A stretch of DNA of 64,000 nucleotides, from positions 57,245-121,244 of the forward strand of contig JACKCV010000006.1 in the NCBI GenBank assembly GCA_020633825.1. The letters run 5' to 3'. Below, piece after piece: positions 1-9,062 of this stretch. The stretch's first letter is position 1. Every line of letters starts with the position of its first letter. The DNA is from Fibrobacteria bacterium (GTDB taxonomy: Bacteria; Fibrobacterota; Fibrobacteria; UBA5070). The translations under genes were made by a program, and so were the position numbers. The notes under the pieces were generated by a model. It searched no databases. It was not told the DNA's origin and was given only the letters and a program-made list of their open reading frames with translations.

Positions 1-19
1 GGGGAGGCGGCGAGGAGTC
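1..19. repeat. partial copy of a GC-rich repeat at the window edge
   Basis: The first 15 bases (ggggaggcggcgagg) recur exactly at 4495-4509, inside the 159-bp insertion described at 4487-4645. In both places agtctc follows, directly here and after an extra 17-18 bases in the insertion. This may be the edge of another copy of that element just downstream of the pilin operon. The window cuts it off, so it cannot be confirmed. Confidence 0.3.
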
Positions 20-1918
20 TCACCGAAGTTCCGACCAGGTCGTGATGGGCTGGGTCGCCAGGAAGGGCGTCGCGGGAGGCATGTTCGAGAGATTGGAAAA
101 CCGCGGATCGAATCCCCAATTCCTCGTGGGAGCCGAGTAGTACCCGCCGGGCAATGTCTGGATGACCTTGCCGGTGGTCTTCAGGCCGCGGGACCTCGCC
201 TCCCACATGCACACGAAACTTCCCTTGAAGTTCACGGTGGACCACGACAGATCCTCCAGGAAACGGATCGTGTTGTGCCATCCCCCCTCGTATCCGGTTT
301 CGAAGGTCCAGTTGGAATAGTTGTTCGGAGGAAGGACCCACGGGGGCGCGGCCTTGTTCCCGGTCATCAGGGCCGCGTTGACGGTGACGGTGCCCTGGAA
401 GGCGCCGCAGGTATCGGATCGCGCCAGGGCCGTGTCGTTGGGCGCGCCGTTCATCTTCTCCGGCGAGGCTGCATCCATGGTCCACAACGCGTTTTCCGCC
501 CCCTGGTCGAGGTTCCCTTGCCGTTCGTCGCAACCGAACGAATTCCCCCGCTTGTAGTTCAACCATTTCGGACTGAGCAGGGTGATCGCGTCGGAGGCGA
601 TCAGGGCGTTGCAATAGTCTCCACTCGGAGGCGGGGATCCCAGGCTCCGATCGTAGCACCCGGGGGTCGGTTGGGTGTTGAAATCGCCCATGATGTAGAC
701 GGGATTGGGGGTCGCGATCGTCATGTTGCGGGGCAGCCGGGAGGCGTTGATGATCCGGAACGCCGTGATCGTCTGCTTGTGGGCCAGTCCGTGGTCCGCC
801 CCGTGATCGAAGGTGTCGGCGATGTAGAAGACGGAGTCCCTGTTTCCACTGGCGATCAATGCGGCCACGTCGAAGTTCCAGTACCGCACCCACGCCTGTT
901 CGCGCCGATCCCAGAAGACCCGGTGGGTGTTCGCCCAGGATCCCGTGATCCAGGAAGGGCGGCCCGACCCGTTCCCGGGATTGATCCACCGCGAAGCGGA
1001 ACTGGCCTTGTTCGCGAATTTCTGCCGCGACATGCCGGCCGGATCCGACGGCGAGCCGGGCATCAGGATCTGTCTGGGATCGGACGTCTCGATGGGCAGC
1101 TTCAGGCTGTCCACGCCCCACTGGATGTTGCGCCAGCCGTCCAACTCGGGAGGGGAGGTCGCGTCCGTCAACGGCGTGATCGAACTGGCCAGGGAAGGTT
1201 GGAACAGCACGGACGGATCGATCGGCAGGACCCGGTATTTGATGCTCCCCGCGCTCGCCCACTGGTAGATGGAACCGGTGGCGGTGATCGGACCTTGGAA
1301 CTCCAGCGCGAGGTCCGCCCCTGTGGTGGGAGATCGGAAGAACGCCGATCCGTTGGTGTGGACCGGACCCATCACGTTCATGGACGGCCCGGGAGTGATC
1401 TCCAGATTCCCCTGGTAGAAGACCCCGAACTGGAAGATGGGGATCTGGTAGATCCTCATCTCCACGTCCACCTTGCTCTTCGCGCCCCCCGGAGCGTATC
1501 CGGTCGCGTGCACGAGGTAGGAGAGCTTGAGTCCGGTGAAGCCCTTGAACGGTCCCGAAGTGATCGGCTCCTGGGCGAGTTGGCCGCCGGTCATCCCCGT
1601 TTGTTCGACGCTGGACTCCCCCTTCAATCCATCCTCGGTCGGCAGCGCGGCCAGCGGGGTGCTGGGCAGGGTCATTTCATTTCCGTAGAGCAGGGCGGCC
1701 TTCTCCATGGCGGAGGCGATCTGCAGCGTGGCCTGGGTCTCCGCGGCGATGCGCGCCTTGATCCGCTGCTTCGAATCGACGCTCCCCAGGAGCAGCCCCT
1801 GGGTCTGGGTGACCATGGCGACCCCGACGATCAGGACGATGACCCCGATCATGACCACCAGTCCGAGGACGACACCCATCCGGTGGCCACGCCGGCCGCG
1901 GGAAACTTTCCGGATCAT
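20..1918 (-). CDS. PilX-like type IV pilus assembly protein
   Basis: Predicted 632-residue protein, last gene of a four-gene pilin operon. After a basic N-terminus (IRKVSRGRRGHRM) comes one long hydrophobic helix (about residues 15-40) and then a large polar, probably periplasmic domain. The helix has no Glu at +5 after a Gly, as is usual for PilX-like proteins, which resemble minor pilins but lack the canonical prepilin-peptidase site. The ATG at 1918 has a GAGGTG sequence just upstream. An in-frame GTG two codons earlier (1924) is the alternative start. It follows the PilW-like gene almost without a gap. Family assignment rests on the N-terminal architecture and operon position; the large C-terminal domain is unrecognised and could be an adhesin-like tip domain (inference). 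Confidence 0.65.
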   Translation of the reverse strand: MIRKVSRGRRGHRMGVVLGLVVMIGVIVLIVGVAMVTQTQGLLLGSVDSKQRIKARIAAETQATLQIASAMEKAALLYGNEMTLPSTPLAALPTEDGLKGESSVEQTGMTGGQLAQEPITSGPFKGFTGLKLSYLVHATGYAPGGAKSKVDVEMRIYQIPIFQFGVFYQGNLEITPGPSMNVMGPVHTNGSAFFRSPTTGADLALEFQGPITATGSIYQWASAGSIKYRVLPIDPSVLFQPSLASSITPLTDATSPPELDGWRNIQWGVDSLKLPIETSDPRQILMPGSPSDPAGMSRQKFANKASSASRWINPGNGSGRPSWITGSWANTHRVFWDRREQAWVRYWNFDVAALIASGNRDSVFYIADTFDHGADHGLAHKQTITAFRIINASRLPRNMTIATPNPVYIMGDFNTQPTPGCYDRSLGSPPPSGDYCNALIASDAITLLSPKWLNYKRGNSFGCDERQGNLDQGAENALWTMDAASPEKMNGAPNDTALARSDTCGAFQGTVTVNAALMTGNKAAPPWVLPPNNYSNWTFETGYEGGWHNTIRFLEDLSWSTVNFKGSFVCMWEARSRGLKTTGKVIQTLPGGYYSAPTRNWGFDPRFSNLSNMPPATPFLATQPITTWSELR

Positions 1919-1925
1919 GGTCACC

Positions 1926-2822
1926 TCAGCGATTGGTCAAGTTGGTGTTGCGCAGGGCCAGATCCGTTTCCATGCGGCAGAACTGGTATCCTCGCGACGA
2001 GGAATCCTGCTGGAGAAGCTTCCGGTCGGGGTGGCCGGTGCGCAGCACCAGGCGGATCCGGACCTTGTTCACCATCCCGGAGGGGAACGCGGAAGACAGC
2101 GAATCTCCCCAACCCGTGGAAGGATGGTGGTACCAGAAGCGCAGCGAATCCAATCCCGTCGCGAAGACGGTTTCCGGCTGGATGTTGCGCTTGAGATACA
2201 GCGTGTCCTTGGATTTCCTGTAGGAGATGGAGTCCACGTTCTGCGCGAGGCCATGGATCAGCGGGACGATGTCCCCCGCCTGATCCCAGGAATTCGGGGC
2301 GGCCTGCAGGGTCGACACGTCGAGCACCAGGGAATCCCCGCAGGAGCCACTGCCTCGGGTGCGGTCCACCACCCCCAGGGTGAAGGACCTCGGCGAGACT
2401 CCGGATCCCGAATGCGAGCCGGGGGCGGGTACCCGCAGGTCCACTCGGGCGTATCCCAGGTAGGCGAAGCGCGACGCGTCGTTGACCGCGAGCTTGAGCG
2501 TCGCCGTCGCGATGTCCCAGCTCCATCCCTGGATGGTATCGAGCCATCCATCCTCGTTCATCACGACCACGACCCGTTCCTCCCCGTCGCCGAACACCTT
2601 CATCCCTCCCGCGTAGTCCGGCAATCCGCTTCCCGCCATCCGGAATCCGCGGGTGAGTTCGTCGAGGAGCGCCTTGGCGGTCAGGTTCATCGTGGCCGCA
2701 TCGTTGGAGATCTTCCAATCCCGGTTCTGGGCCGACAGCACGTACATCGCGCCACTCCCCACGACCATGAAGATCGCCAGGGCGACGAGGATCTCGACGA
2801 TGGTCAATCCACGGCGTTTCAC
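1926..2822 (-). CDS. PilW-like prepilin-type minor pilin
   Basis: Predicted 298-residue protein opening with a class-III prepilin signal: a short basic leader MKRRG, then LTIVEILVAL with the conserved Glu at +5 and a roughly 20-residue hydrophobic helix. Prepilin peptidase would cut after G5 and N-methylate the new first residue. The rest is a polar globular domain, as in PilW-type minor pilins that prime pilus assembly. The start is GTG at 2822. It lies one base from the PilV-like gene upstream and a few bases from the PilX-like gene downstream, so all are one transcript. It could instead belong to a type II secretion pseudopilus (GspJ-like); the sequence alone does not separate the two. Confidence 0.75.
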   Translation of the reverse strand: MKRRGLTIVEILVALAIFMVVGSGAMYVLSAQNRDWKISNDAATMNLTAKALLDELTRGFRMAGSGLPDYAGGMKVFGDGEERVVVVMNEDGWLDTIQGWSWDIATATLKLAVNDASRFAYLGYARVDLRVPAPGSHSGSGVSPRSFTLGVVDRTRGSGSCGDSLVLDVSTLQAAPNSWDQAGDIVPLIHGLAQNVDSISYRKSKDTLYLKRNIQPETVFATGLDSLRFWYHHPSTGWGDSLSSAFPSGMVNKVRIRLVLRTGHPDRKLLQQDSSSRGYQFCRMETDLALRNTNLTNR

Positions 2823-2823
2823 C

Positions 2824-3213
2824 TCAAGGCACCAGAAGGAAGGTCGTCGTCTGGAGGGAATCCAGGAGATTGGCCCGGCGTGCCGTGAGCACCACCTTCG
2901 CCAGCCGAGTCACCGGGTACCCGGGGCAATCGGCGTCGGTCGGGGTGGATCCCCTGGCGTGCATGGTGATGCGGAACTGTCCGCGCGCGTCGGTCCAGGT
3001 GCTGTCCAAGGCGCGCAGGGCGGGAAGCGAGTAGTCCACGCGCAGGTTTTCCAGCGCGCTTTCGATGGCGATCCCCTCCTGGTCCCAGTTCTCCGATTTC
3101 CCCGCCATCTGCCGGGTCATCCTCGTGGTCTGCGCGAAAAGGGTGGCGACCACTCCGAGGATCACGAGGGCGATCATGACTTCGAGCATGGTGAGTCCGA
3201 AACGCAAGCGCAT
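2824..3213 (-). CDS. PilV-like prepilin-type minor pilin
   Basis: Predicted 129-residue protein. The ATG at 3213 is chosen because it places the leader MRLRFG directly before the mature helix LTMLEVMIALVILGVVATLF, with cleavage after G6 and Glu at +5. The frame runs further upstream but over the end of the preceding gene, and would bury the prepilin signal. The C-terminal part is a short polar domain. It sits between the FimT/GspH-like and PilW-like genes with 1-bp spacing on each side. GspI of type II secretion is the main alternative identity. Confidence 0.75.
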   Translation of the reverse strand: MRLRFGLTMLEVMIALVILGVVATLFAQTTRMTRQMAGKSENWDQEGIAIESALENLRVDYSLPALRALDSTWTDARGQFRITMHARGSTPTDADCPGYPVTRLAKVVLTARRANLLDSLQTTTFLLVP

Positions 3214-3214
3214 G

Positions 3215-3802
3215 TCAATTCTCCACCGTGACCATTCCCGTGGCGGGGAAAACCGCCAACCGGAAGGTATCGTTCGGATTTCCCCGAGCACCCATCTTCA
3301 CCGCCAGGGTCGCACAGGAACTGCCGTCGGGCCGAAAGACGATCGCGTAGGATCCCGACTGCGCGGTCCCGACCGTGCCCCCGGCCTGGTTGTCGCAGGA
3401 TCGCAAGGGGGGCTCGGGCGACATCGAAGAAGCCTGTTGATGGAACAACAGACGGGAAGGGAGTTCCTGCCAATCCTGGAGGATCCTCTCCCCGTTGTCG
3501 AAGCGGCAATTGCGAGTGGTCCCCGACACGCCCGAAGAATCCACGAACCTCAGGAATCGATGCCCGGAAAAATCCAGGACGATTCCACTGAACCTCTTGC
3601 GGGTCAAGGCGTCGGAACGGGCCGTCAACAGGGCCCCGCGGAGATCGTTCACCGCTCCTCGGGCGAGGGATCGAGAGATGAAGTTGGACCATTTGGGACC
3701 GGTGATGGCCGCGAGAATCCCGATCAGGGCGACCACGACCATCACCTCCACGAAGGTGAAGCCATGAAACCTGGTTGCGGTTTTGATCCCTCTCGTCTCC
3801 AT
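3215..3802 (-). CDS. FimT/GspH-like pseudopilin
   Basis: Predicted 195-residue protein, first gene of the pilin operon. The prepilin site is HG followed by FTFVEVMVVVALIGILAA (Glu at +5), so the leader is about 14 residues from the ATG at 3802. The frame is open for another 115 codons upstream, but that extension would bury the prepilin signal and is probably not translated. After the helix comes a GspH/FimT-type beta-rich domain with Cys residues that may form disulphides. A GGGGA sits just before the start. FimT-like minor pilins often head PilV-PilW-PilX operons, which fits the gene order here. Confidence 0.75.
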   Translation of the reverse strand: METRGIKTATRFHGFTFVEVMVVVALIGILAAITGPKWSNFISRSLARGAVNDLRGALLTARSDALTRKRFSGIVLDFSGHRFLRFVDSSGVSGTTRNCRFDNGERILQDWQELPSRLLFHQQASSMSPEPPLRSCDNQAGGTVGTAQSGSYAIVFRPDGSSCATLAVKMGARGNPNDTFRLAVFPATGMVTVEN

Positions 3803-4189
3803 TCCCCAAAGAGTCGTTTCACTTGGGGCAGGGAACCATGGACTTGCCTCCTCCCGTGTTGAGAAATTCACAAAACCTCTTTGGGAGAAAACCGAGGAGA
3901 ATCCGGAGAACGCCCTTTGGTTTCCATCGAAGCCTGGCTTGATCGAAGATCTCGACAAGCAAGCCCCCTGAAAGGGTCGACTCTTCGGATGTGACAATAT
4001 TTCGAGGGAAGCCCGAGGGGTCCACCGGGAAGCATCCGATTCCGGTCCCGCAGTCTGTCTGAAACAGCCCTCCTCCCCCCTTCGGATACTTCTGTTTGGT
4101 TTGATTTTTGCTAAACAACCAAACTCCTCCGCGAACCCAGCGCCCACGTTGGCTGGCAGCCGAGCCCGTCGAGGAGCCCCCCGGATCCC
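3803..4189. other. intergenic region upstream of the pilin operon
   Basis: 387 bases without a convincing gene; open frames here are extensions of the FimT-like frame or antisense. It should carry the pilin operon promoter, but no unambiguous -35/-10 pair was found. It contains a low-GC patch around 4083-4130 with a hairpin (gtttggtt at 4094-4101 pairing with aaccaaac at 4117-4124). Confidence 0.5.
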
Positions 4190-4228
4190 TGAAACAAACA
4201 GCCCTCCCCGGGGAATCCGGAGAGGGCT
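4190..4228 (-). terminator. rho-independent terminator of the broken glyS copy
   Basis: Read on the minus strand, an agccctctccgg/ccggggagggct stem (one mismatch) with a short loop is followed by the U-rich tract TGTTTGTTTC. The same kind of stem and tail lies downstream of the intact glyS at 14396-14434, so the terminator was duplicated or independently retained with the glyS 3' end. Confidence 0.7.
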
Positions 4229-4335
4229 TTCGAATCCGGCAGGTCTGCCTTCGACAGGCTCATGCTAAACCCTCGGCCCGAGGCCTCGGAGGCTCGACCA
4301 GCCACGTTTGTTTGAACAGCGAGCGGAGCGACGAA

Positions 4336-4773
4336 CTACTTGAGCCGGTCGCGCAGGTAGTTCTCGACCTGGTCGATCGCGATGCAGTCCTGGGTCATCT
4401 TGTCGCGCTCGCGGATGGTCACCGTGTTGAGCTTCTCGGGCTCGCCCTGTCCCACGGTGTCGAAGTCGACCGTCACGCAGAAGGGCCACGGCGAGGGGAG
4501 GCGGCGAGGCCCGAGGGCGAGCGAGCGAGTCTCCAGTCGTGTCGGACCGACGAGGCGTAGCCGGCGGCTACGGTGAGGAGGGTCGGCGCGGCTGGGGGTG
4601 CGCGCAGCCGGCCGAAGCCCGCCGAATTTCCTCGGCGGGCCCCCCAGGGCGTTCCGATCTCGTCCTGGCGGCGGCAGCGCTTGCCCACGGCCTGGGTTTC
4701 GTCGTATTCCACGGGGAAGCTTTCGAGGAGGTCCTTATAGAGTTTGTGGGTAACCGTTGTCTGGTCGGGGGGC
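4336..4773 (-). pseudogene. glyS 3'-end remnant (broken glycyl-tRNA synthetase copy)
   Basis: This segment repeats the last ~90 codons of the intact glyS at 14528-15928. 4336-4482 differs from glyS at only about four positions in roughly 145 and keeps the final Arg-Leu-Lys codons and a stop (TAG instead of TAA). 4651-4773 continues the match back to a PDQTTVTHKLYKDLL stretch (PEQTEVAHKLYKDLL in intact glyS). Upstream of that, the similarity stops abruptly. There is no start codon or catalytic core, so it cannot make a synthetase. The copy is split by the insertion at 4487-4645; removing that and one copy of its 5-bp flank restores the Gly-Thr-Pro-Phe-Cys-Val-Thr codons exactly. Such a remnant is what insertion of an element at the glyS 3' end would leave behind (inference). 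Confidence 0.9.
4487..4645. mobile_element. 159-bp hairpin-rich insertion with 5-bp target duplication
   Basis: A non-coding insertion inside the glyS remnant. It is flanked by the direct repeat AGGGC (4482-4486 and 4646-4650), and excising it with one flank gives a sequence of the same length and reading frame as intact glyS. It contains several hairpins: gcccgccga/tcggcgggc with a 6-nt loop, gtagcc/ggctac with a 3-nt loop, and ggctg/cagcc. No terminal inverted repeats or open frame are obvious. Its first part shares 15 exact bases with the start of the window. It looks like a MITE- or REP-type element mobilised in trans (inference). Confidence 0.65.
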
Positions 4774-4908
4774 ATGGATCCCAGATAGGTCGGAGCCGAC
4801 CGCCGGGCCTGACCGACCGCAGGGTTGGGCCATTGCGCGAATTCGTATCGTTGGAGTCCTCCCGACTCCGAGCCCCAGCACTCGTCCATCCATCCGAAAC
4901 AACATCCT

Positions 4909-7577
4909 TTGAACACCCAGAAGATCACCCTCTCGCAGCTCGAATCCTTCCTGTTCAAGGCCGCCGGCATCCTGCGCGGCAAGATGGACGCTTCCGAGTT
5001 CAAGGAATTCATCTTCGGGATGCTGTTCCTGAAGAGGCTGTCCGACGAATTCGATCTCAAGCGCGCGGCGATCCGGCGCGAGTACGCCCACCAGCCCGAC
5101 CTGATCGCGGAGCTCTTGGAAGACAAGGCCACCTACGGCGAGACGTTCTTCGTCCCGGTGCGGGCCCGGTGGAACGAATCGTGGCTCGATGAATCGGGTC
5201 GGGAAGTCCCCGCCCTCAAGGATCTCAAGCACGACATCGGGAGCATGCTCAACAAGGCCATCGCGGCGGTGGAGGACGAAAACGACGCCCTGGCCGGAGT
5301 GCTGAAGAACAACATCGACTTCAACGCCGTCAAGGGCAAGACCAAGATCGCCGACCAGAAGTGGAAGGACCTGCTCGACCACTTCAACCAGCCCCAGTTC
5401 GTGCTGGTCAACGACAACTTCGAGTTCCCTGACCTGCTTGGCGCGGCCTACGAATACCTGATCAAGTTTTTCGCCGACAGCGCGGGCAAGAAGGGCGGCG
5501 AGTTCTACACCCCCGCCGAGGTGGTGCGCCTGCTGGTGCAACTCACCAAGCCGCAAGCGGGCAACACCGTGTACGACCCCACGGCGGGCTCGGGCGGTTT
5601 CCTGATCCAGGCGCATCAATACGTCGAAGAACAGGGCCAGAATCCCGACGACCTCGCCCTCTACGGTCAGGATTCTAACGGTACGGTCTGGTCGATCTGC
5701 AACATGAACATGATCCTGCATAACATCACCCGTTTCACCATCGAAAACGGGGATACGCTGGAAGACCCGCAAATTCTGGAAAACGGCGCGCCGCGCAAGT
5801 TCGACCGCGTGCTCGCCAACCCGCCGTTCTCGCAGAACTACAGCCGCGCCAGCATGACCTTCACCAGCCGCTTCCGCGAGTTTTGCCCGGAAACCGGCAA
5901 GAAGGCCGACCTCATGTTCGTGCAGCACATGATCGCCAGCCTCAAGCCCACGGCCACATGGCCACCATCATGCCGCACGGCGTGCTGTTTCGCGGCGGCA
6001 AGGAAAAGCTCATCCGCGAACTGCTGATGAAGGACGACAGCATCGAGGCCATCATCAGCCTGCCGCCCGGCCTGTTCTACGGCACCGGCATCCCGGCCTG
6101 CGTGCTGGTGGTGAACAAGCGCAAGCCCGACGCGCTCAGGAACAAGGTGCTGTTCATCAACGCCGACCGCGAATTCGCCGAAGGCAAAAACCAGAACAAG
6201 CTGCGCCCCGAAGACATCGAAAAGATCGACCACGTCTTCACCCACAAGCTGACCATCGACAAATACAGCCGCCTGGTGGAAGTGACGGAGATCGTCAGCC
6301 AGCACGACTACAACCTCAACATCCGCCGCTATGTGGACAACACCCCCGCGCCCGAGCCGGAAGACGTGCAGGGCCACCTGCTGGGTGGAGTTCCCCAAGC
6401 CGAGGTTCGCGCGCTGGATGGAGCTTTCGCCAAGTTCGGGATGCGGTGGCCGTCCCTGTTCCAGGATCTGTCGGGACGCGACGGGTATCTGGCCTTCAGG
6501 GAAGAAATCGGCACCAAGGCGTCCATCAAGGCCGCTATCGAGGCCGATCCCGCCCTGGTGGCCGCCCTGACCCGCCACCACGAGGTATTGGAAGCCTGGT
6601 GGAACGTGGCCCGCGACGACTTCGCCAAGTTGCGCGAAGGGAAGAAAATGCCCGAGGTGCGCAAGGAACTGCTGGGCACCCTGAAGTCGAGCCTAGTGCC
6701 GCTGGGGGTGCTCGACGAATTCCAGAGCGCCGGCGTGTTCGTGAACTGGTGGCAGCAAATTCGGTACGACCTCAAGACCATCGTGTCCACCGGCTGGCAC
6801 CACACGCTGATCCCTGACGACATGCTGGTGGCGGCGTTCTTCCAAAGTGAGGCCAGCGCCATCGAGGCTCTGGAAGCGAAGATCGGCGAATGCCAAAGCG
6901 AACTCACCGAGGCGGTGGAAGCCGCACAGGAGATGGTGGCCTACGAACCCGAAGAGGACGAGAAGGTCACCGCGACGGTGGTCAAGAAGGCCCTCAAGGC
7001 CATGATCGACGACCTGGAAGAGGCCAAAGGCGAATCGGCGCGCAAGGAGTGGGCCGCGCTGGTGGCGCACGACAAGACCCTGGCCAAGCTGGAGAAGGCC
7101 ATCAAGGAGGGGAAGTCCTCCCTGAGCGTTCTCACCGAAGAACTGGAACTCAAGGTCCTGCTCAAGCGAACCGGCCCCGACGACCTCAAGGCCGAAAGCC
7201 AGGCTCTGTTGAACCAACTCGAGGCCCGCCTGGCCAAGTTGGTCGTGTTCGACAAGGAAGGCAAGAAGGAACTCGCCGCCCTGGAGCGAGACCAGGCCGC
7301 CCTGCGCGTTCGCCTGTCGAAGGTCGACACCCTCTTCGCCAGCATCGGGGGGCAGCTCACCGACGCCCAAGCCAAGACCTTGATCTTGCAGAAGCTCCAC
7401 GAACGGGCCGCCCAGGATCTGGAGCGCACCCTGAACGCCAGCAAGCGCGCTCTGGTGGCGGCGGTGGAAAGCCTGTGGGACAAGTACGCCGTTTCCCGCC
7501 AGACCCTGGAGTCCAACCGAGCAAAAACCCTGGAAGCCCTGGACGGTTTCCTCAAAGGGTTGGGGTACCTGCAGTGA
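4909..7577 (+). pseudogene. hsdM: hsdM, type I DNA methyltransferase subunit, frameshifted
   Basis: HsdM supplies the N6-adenine methyltransferase activity of a type I restriction-modification complex. The TTG at 4909 gives the usual N-terminus (LNTQKITLSQLESFLFKAA). SAM-binding motif I (DPTAGSGGF, about residue 222) and catalytic motif IV (NPPF, about 303) are intact. Near 5949 the frame breaks: a single missing base in ...cctcaagcccacggcc... throws the reading off, and the rest of the family sequence (MATIMPHGVLFRGG onward) continues in the +1 frame to a stop at 7577. Restoring one base would give about 889 residues. That is much longer than the usual 500-ish, because a Lys/Glu-rich, coiled-coil-prone C-terminal extension follows the methyltransferase domain. 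It may be a real inactivating mutation, an assembly error, or a slippage site; the sequence cannot decide. Confidence 0.85.
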
Positions 7578-7775
7578 TGCGAACGGCACTTCGCGGGAAT
7601 AGCGGCACTCCTTATTGTTGTGAAGATGAGTTCACGACAATAACGGCGTTCCTTGTTGTCGCGAACGGAGTCTTGGCGGTATGAACCCGCGGTCGTTGAC
7701 GGAGCTCCGCGCTGGAGGATGTGGGAAGGCCGATGAGGACCTGGGTGGGGTCCTCATGGGCGCGGGGAGGGTGAG
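7578..7775. promoter_or_regulatory. hsdM-hsdS spacer with repeats and hairpins
   Basis: Holds two imperfect 22-bp direct repeats (7603-7624 and 7644-7665; five differences, all transitions). An 11-bp inverted repeat at 7614-7624/7631-7641 has one G-U pair, and a perfect 9-bp inverted repeat atgaggacc/ggtcctcat lies at 7733-7741/7749-7757. The repeats could be binding sites controlling hsdS transcription. A strong Shine-Dalgarno (GGGAGGGTGAG) precedes hsdS. Confidence 0.45.
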
Positions 7776-9062
7776 ATGAGCGAGATTCCGGGCTGGCAGA
7801 CAAAGCGGCTTGACGAGATCGGCCAGGTCTTTTCTGGATCAACGCCATCAACTACTGTAAAACGCTTTTGGGATGGCGATATTATCTGGGTGACACCCTA
7901 CGACCTTGCACGAATCAAAACACCATATTTGGATGATTCCAACAAGAGAATCACGGAAGCGGGTCTTGAAAGTTGCTCAGCCAACTTATTACCCCCTGGA
8001 TCACTGGTGATTTCTTCGCGGGCTCCCATTGGCTATTTGGCGCTTCCAACTGTCGAGTTTTGCACGAATCAAGGCTGCAAATCCATCAAACTCAAACCGC
8101 AGTTCGATTCGGAATTCACCTACTATAACATGCTGTTTAATGTCGAAAAAATCAAGGGTCTCGGCGAAGGCACGACCTTCGCCGAGATATCGAAGGCAGC
8201 GTTGTCTACTGTTGAATTTGGTTTTCCCGAATCCAAACCCGAGCAAGCCAAGATTGCCGAGGTGCTTTCGACGGTGGACCGGGCCATCGAGCAGACCGAG
8301 GCTCTGATCGCCAAGCAGCAGCGCATCAAGGCGGGATTGCTGCAAGACCTGCTGACACGCGGCATCGACGAACACGGCAACCTCCGCAGCGAAGCCACCC
8401 ACGCCTTCAAGGATTCCCCCCTCGGCAGAATCCCTGTGGAGTGGGAGGTGAAAGCGCTTGAATCATTATCGACCACGGTAACAAGTGGCTCACGCGATTG
8501 GGCTCGCTATTACTCTGTGAGCGGTGCACTATTTGTTCGCATTGGCAACTTGACGCGGGAGCATATTAACTTTCGATTTAATTCGATCATTCATGTCGAG
8601 CCCCCGAAAAATGCAGATGGACAAAGAACTCGTTTGGAGCCTGGTGACATATTGATTTCCATCACTGCTGATCTTGGGATCGTTGCCGTGGTGAATAACT
8701 TTATTGGGGAGGCTTATATCAATCAACACATTGCGCTTGTTCGCCCAAGTGAAGGCGTAAATCCCCGGTTCATTGGTCATTTCCTGGCGAGTTCTATTGC
8801 GCAGCAGTTTATCTCAGAGCTCAATGATGGCGGCGCAAAGGCTGGGCTGAATCTACCTACAGTTCGGGGTATCCTCGCCATTGTCCCAGGACGAACTGAA
8901 CAAGATTCTATCGCAAAATTACTGGATGAGGCAGACTTGCAAGTCGAGAAAACCACGGAAGCAGGGAACAAACTCCGTTCCCTCAAGACCGCCCTGATGC
9001 AAGACCTGCTCACCGGCAAGAAGCGGGTCACCCCGTTGCTGGCGACGGAGGCGGCGACGTGA
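7776..9062 (+). CDS. hsdS: HsdS, type I restriction specificity subunit
   Basis: 428-residue DNA-recognition subunit that directs methylation and cleavage by the HsdM/HsdR complex. It has the two-half layout of the family. Target-recognition domain 1 spans about residues 1-155. A conserved helical spacer (EQAKIAEVLSTVDRAIEQTE, then QQRIKAGLLQDLLT) follows at about 160-200. Domain 2 spans about 210-370, and a second spacer (EQDSIAKLLDEADLQ, SLKTALMQDLLTGKK) ends the protein. The two recognition domains are visibly more AT-rich than the surrounding DNA, as expected for segments shuffled by horizontal exchange. A tgcaagacctgct repeat in both spacers (near 8339 and 8999) could serve domain swapping. 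The stop overlaps the fic start (GTGA). Confidence 0.93.
   Translation: MSEIPGWQTKRLDEIGQVFSGSTPSTTVKRFWDGDIIWVTPYDLARIKTPYLDDSNKRITEAGLESCSANLLPPGSLVISSRAPIGYLALPTVEFCTNQGCKSIKLKPQFDSEFTYYNMLFNVEKIKGLGEGTTFAEISKAALSTVEFGFPESKPEQAKIAEVLSTVDRAIEQTEALIAKQQRIKAGLLQDLLTRGIDEHGNLRSEATHAFKDSPLGRIPVEWEVKALESLSTTVTSGSRDWARYYSVSGALFVRIGNLTREHINFRFNSIIHVEPPKNADGQRTRLEPGDILISITADLGIVAVVNNFIGEAYINQHIALVRPSEGVNPRFIGHFLASSIAQQFISELNDGGAKAGLNLPTVRGILAIVPGRTEQDSIAKLLDEADLQVEKTTEAGNKLRSLKTALMQDLLTGKKRVTPLLATEAAT

Noticed and set aside
4265..5132. short open frames across the glyS remnant and insertion
   Set aside because: They mix remnant, insertion and spacer in arbitrary frames and have no credible start or ribosome-binding site.
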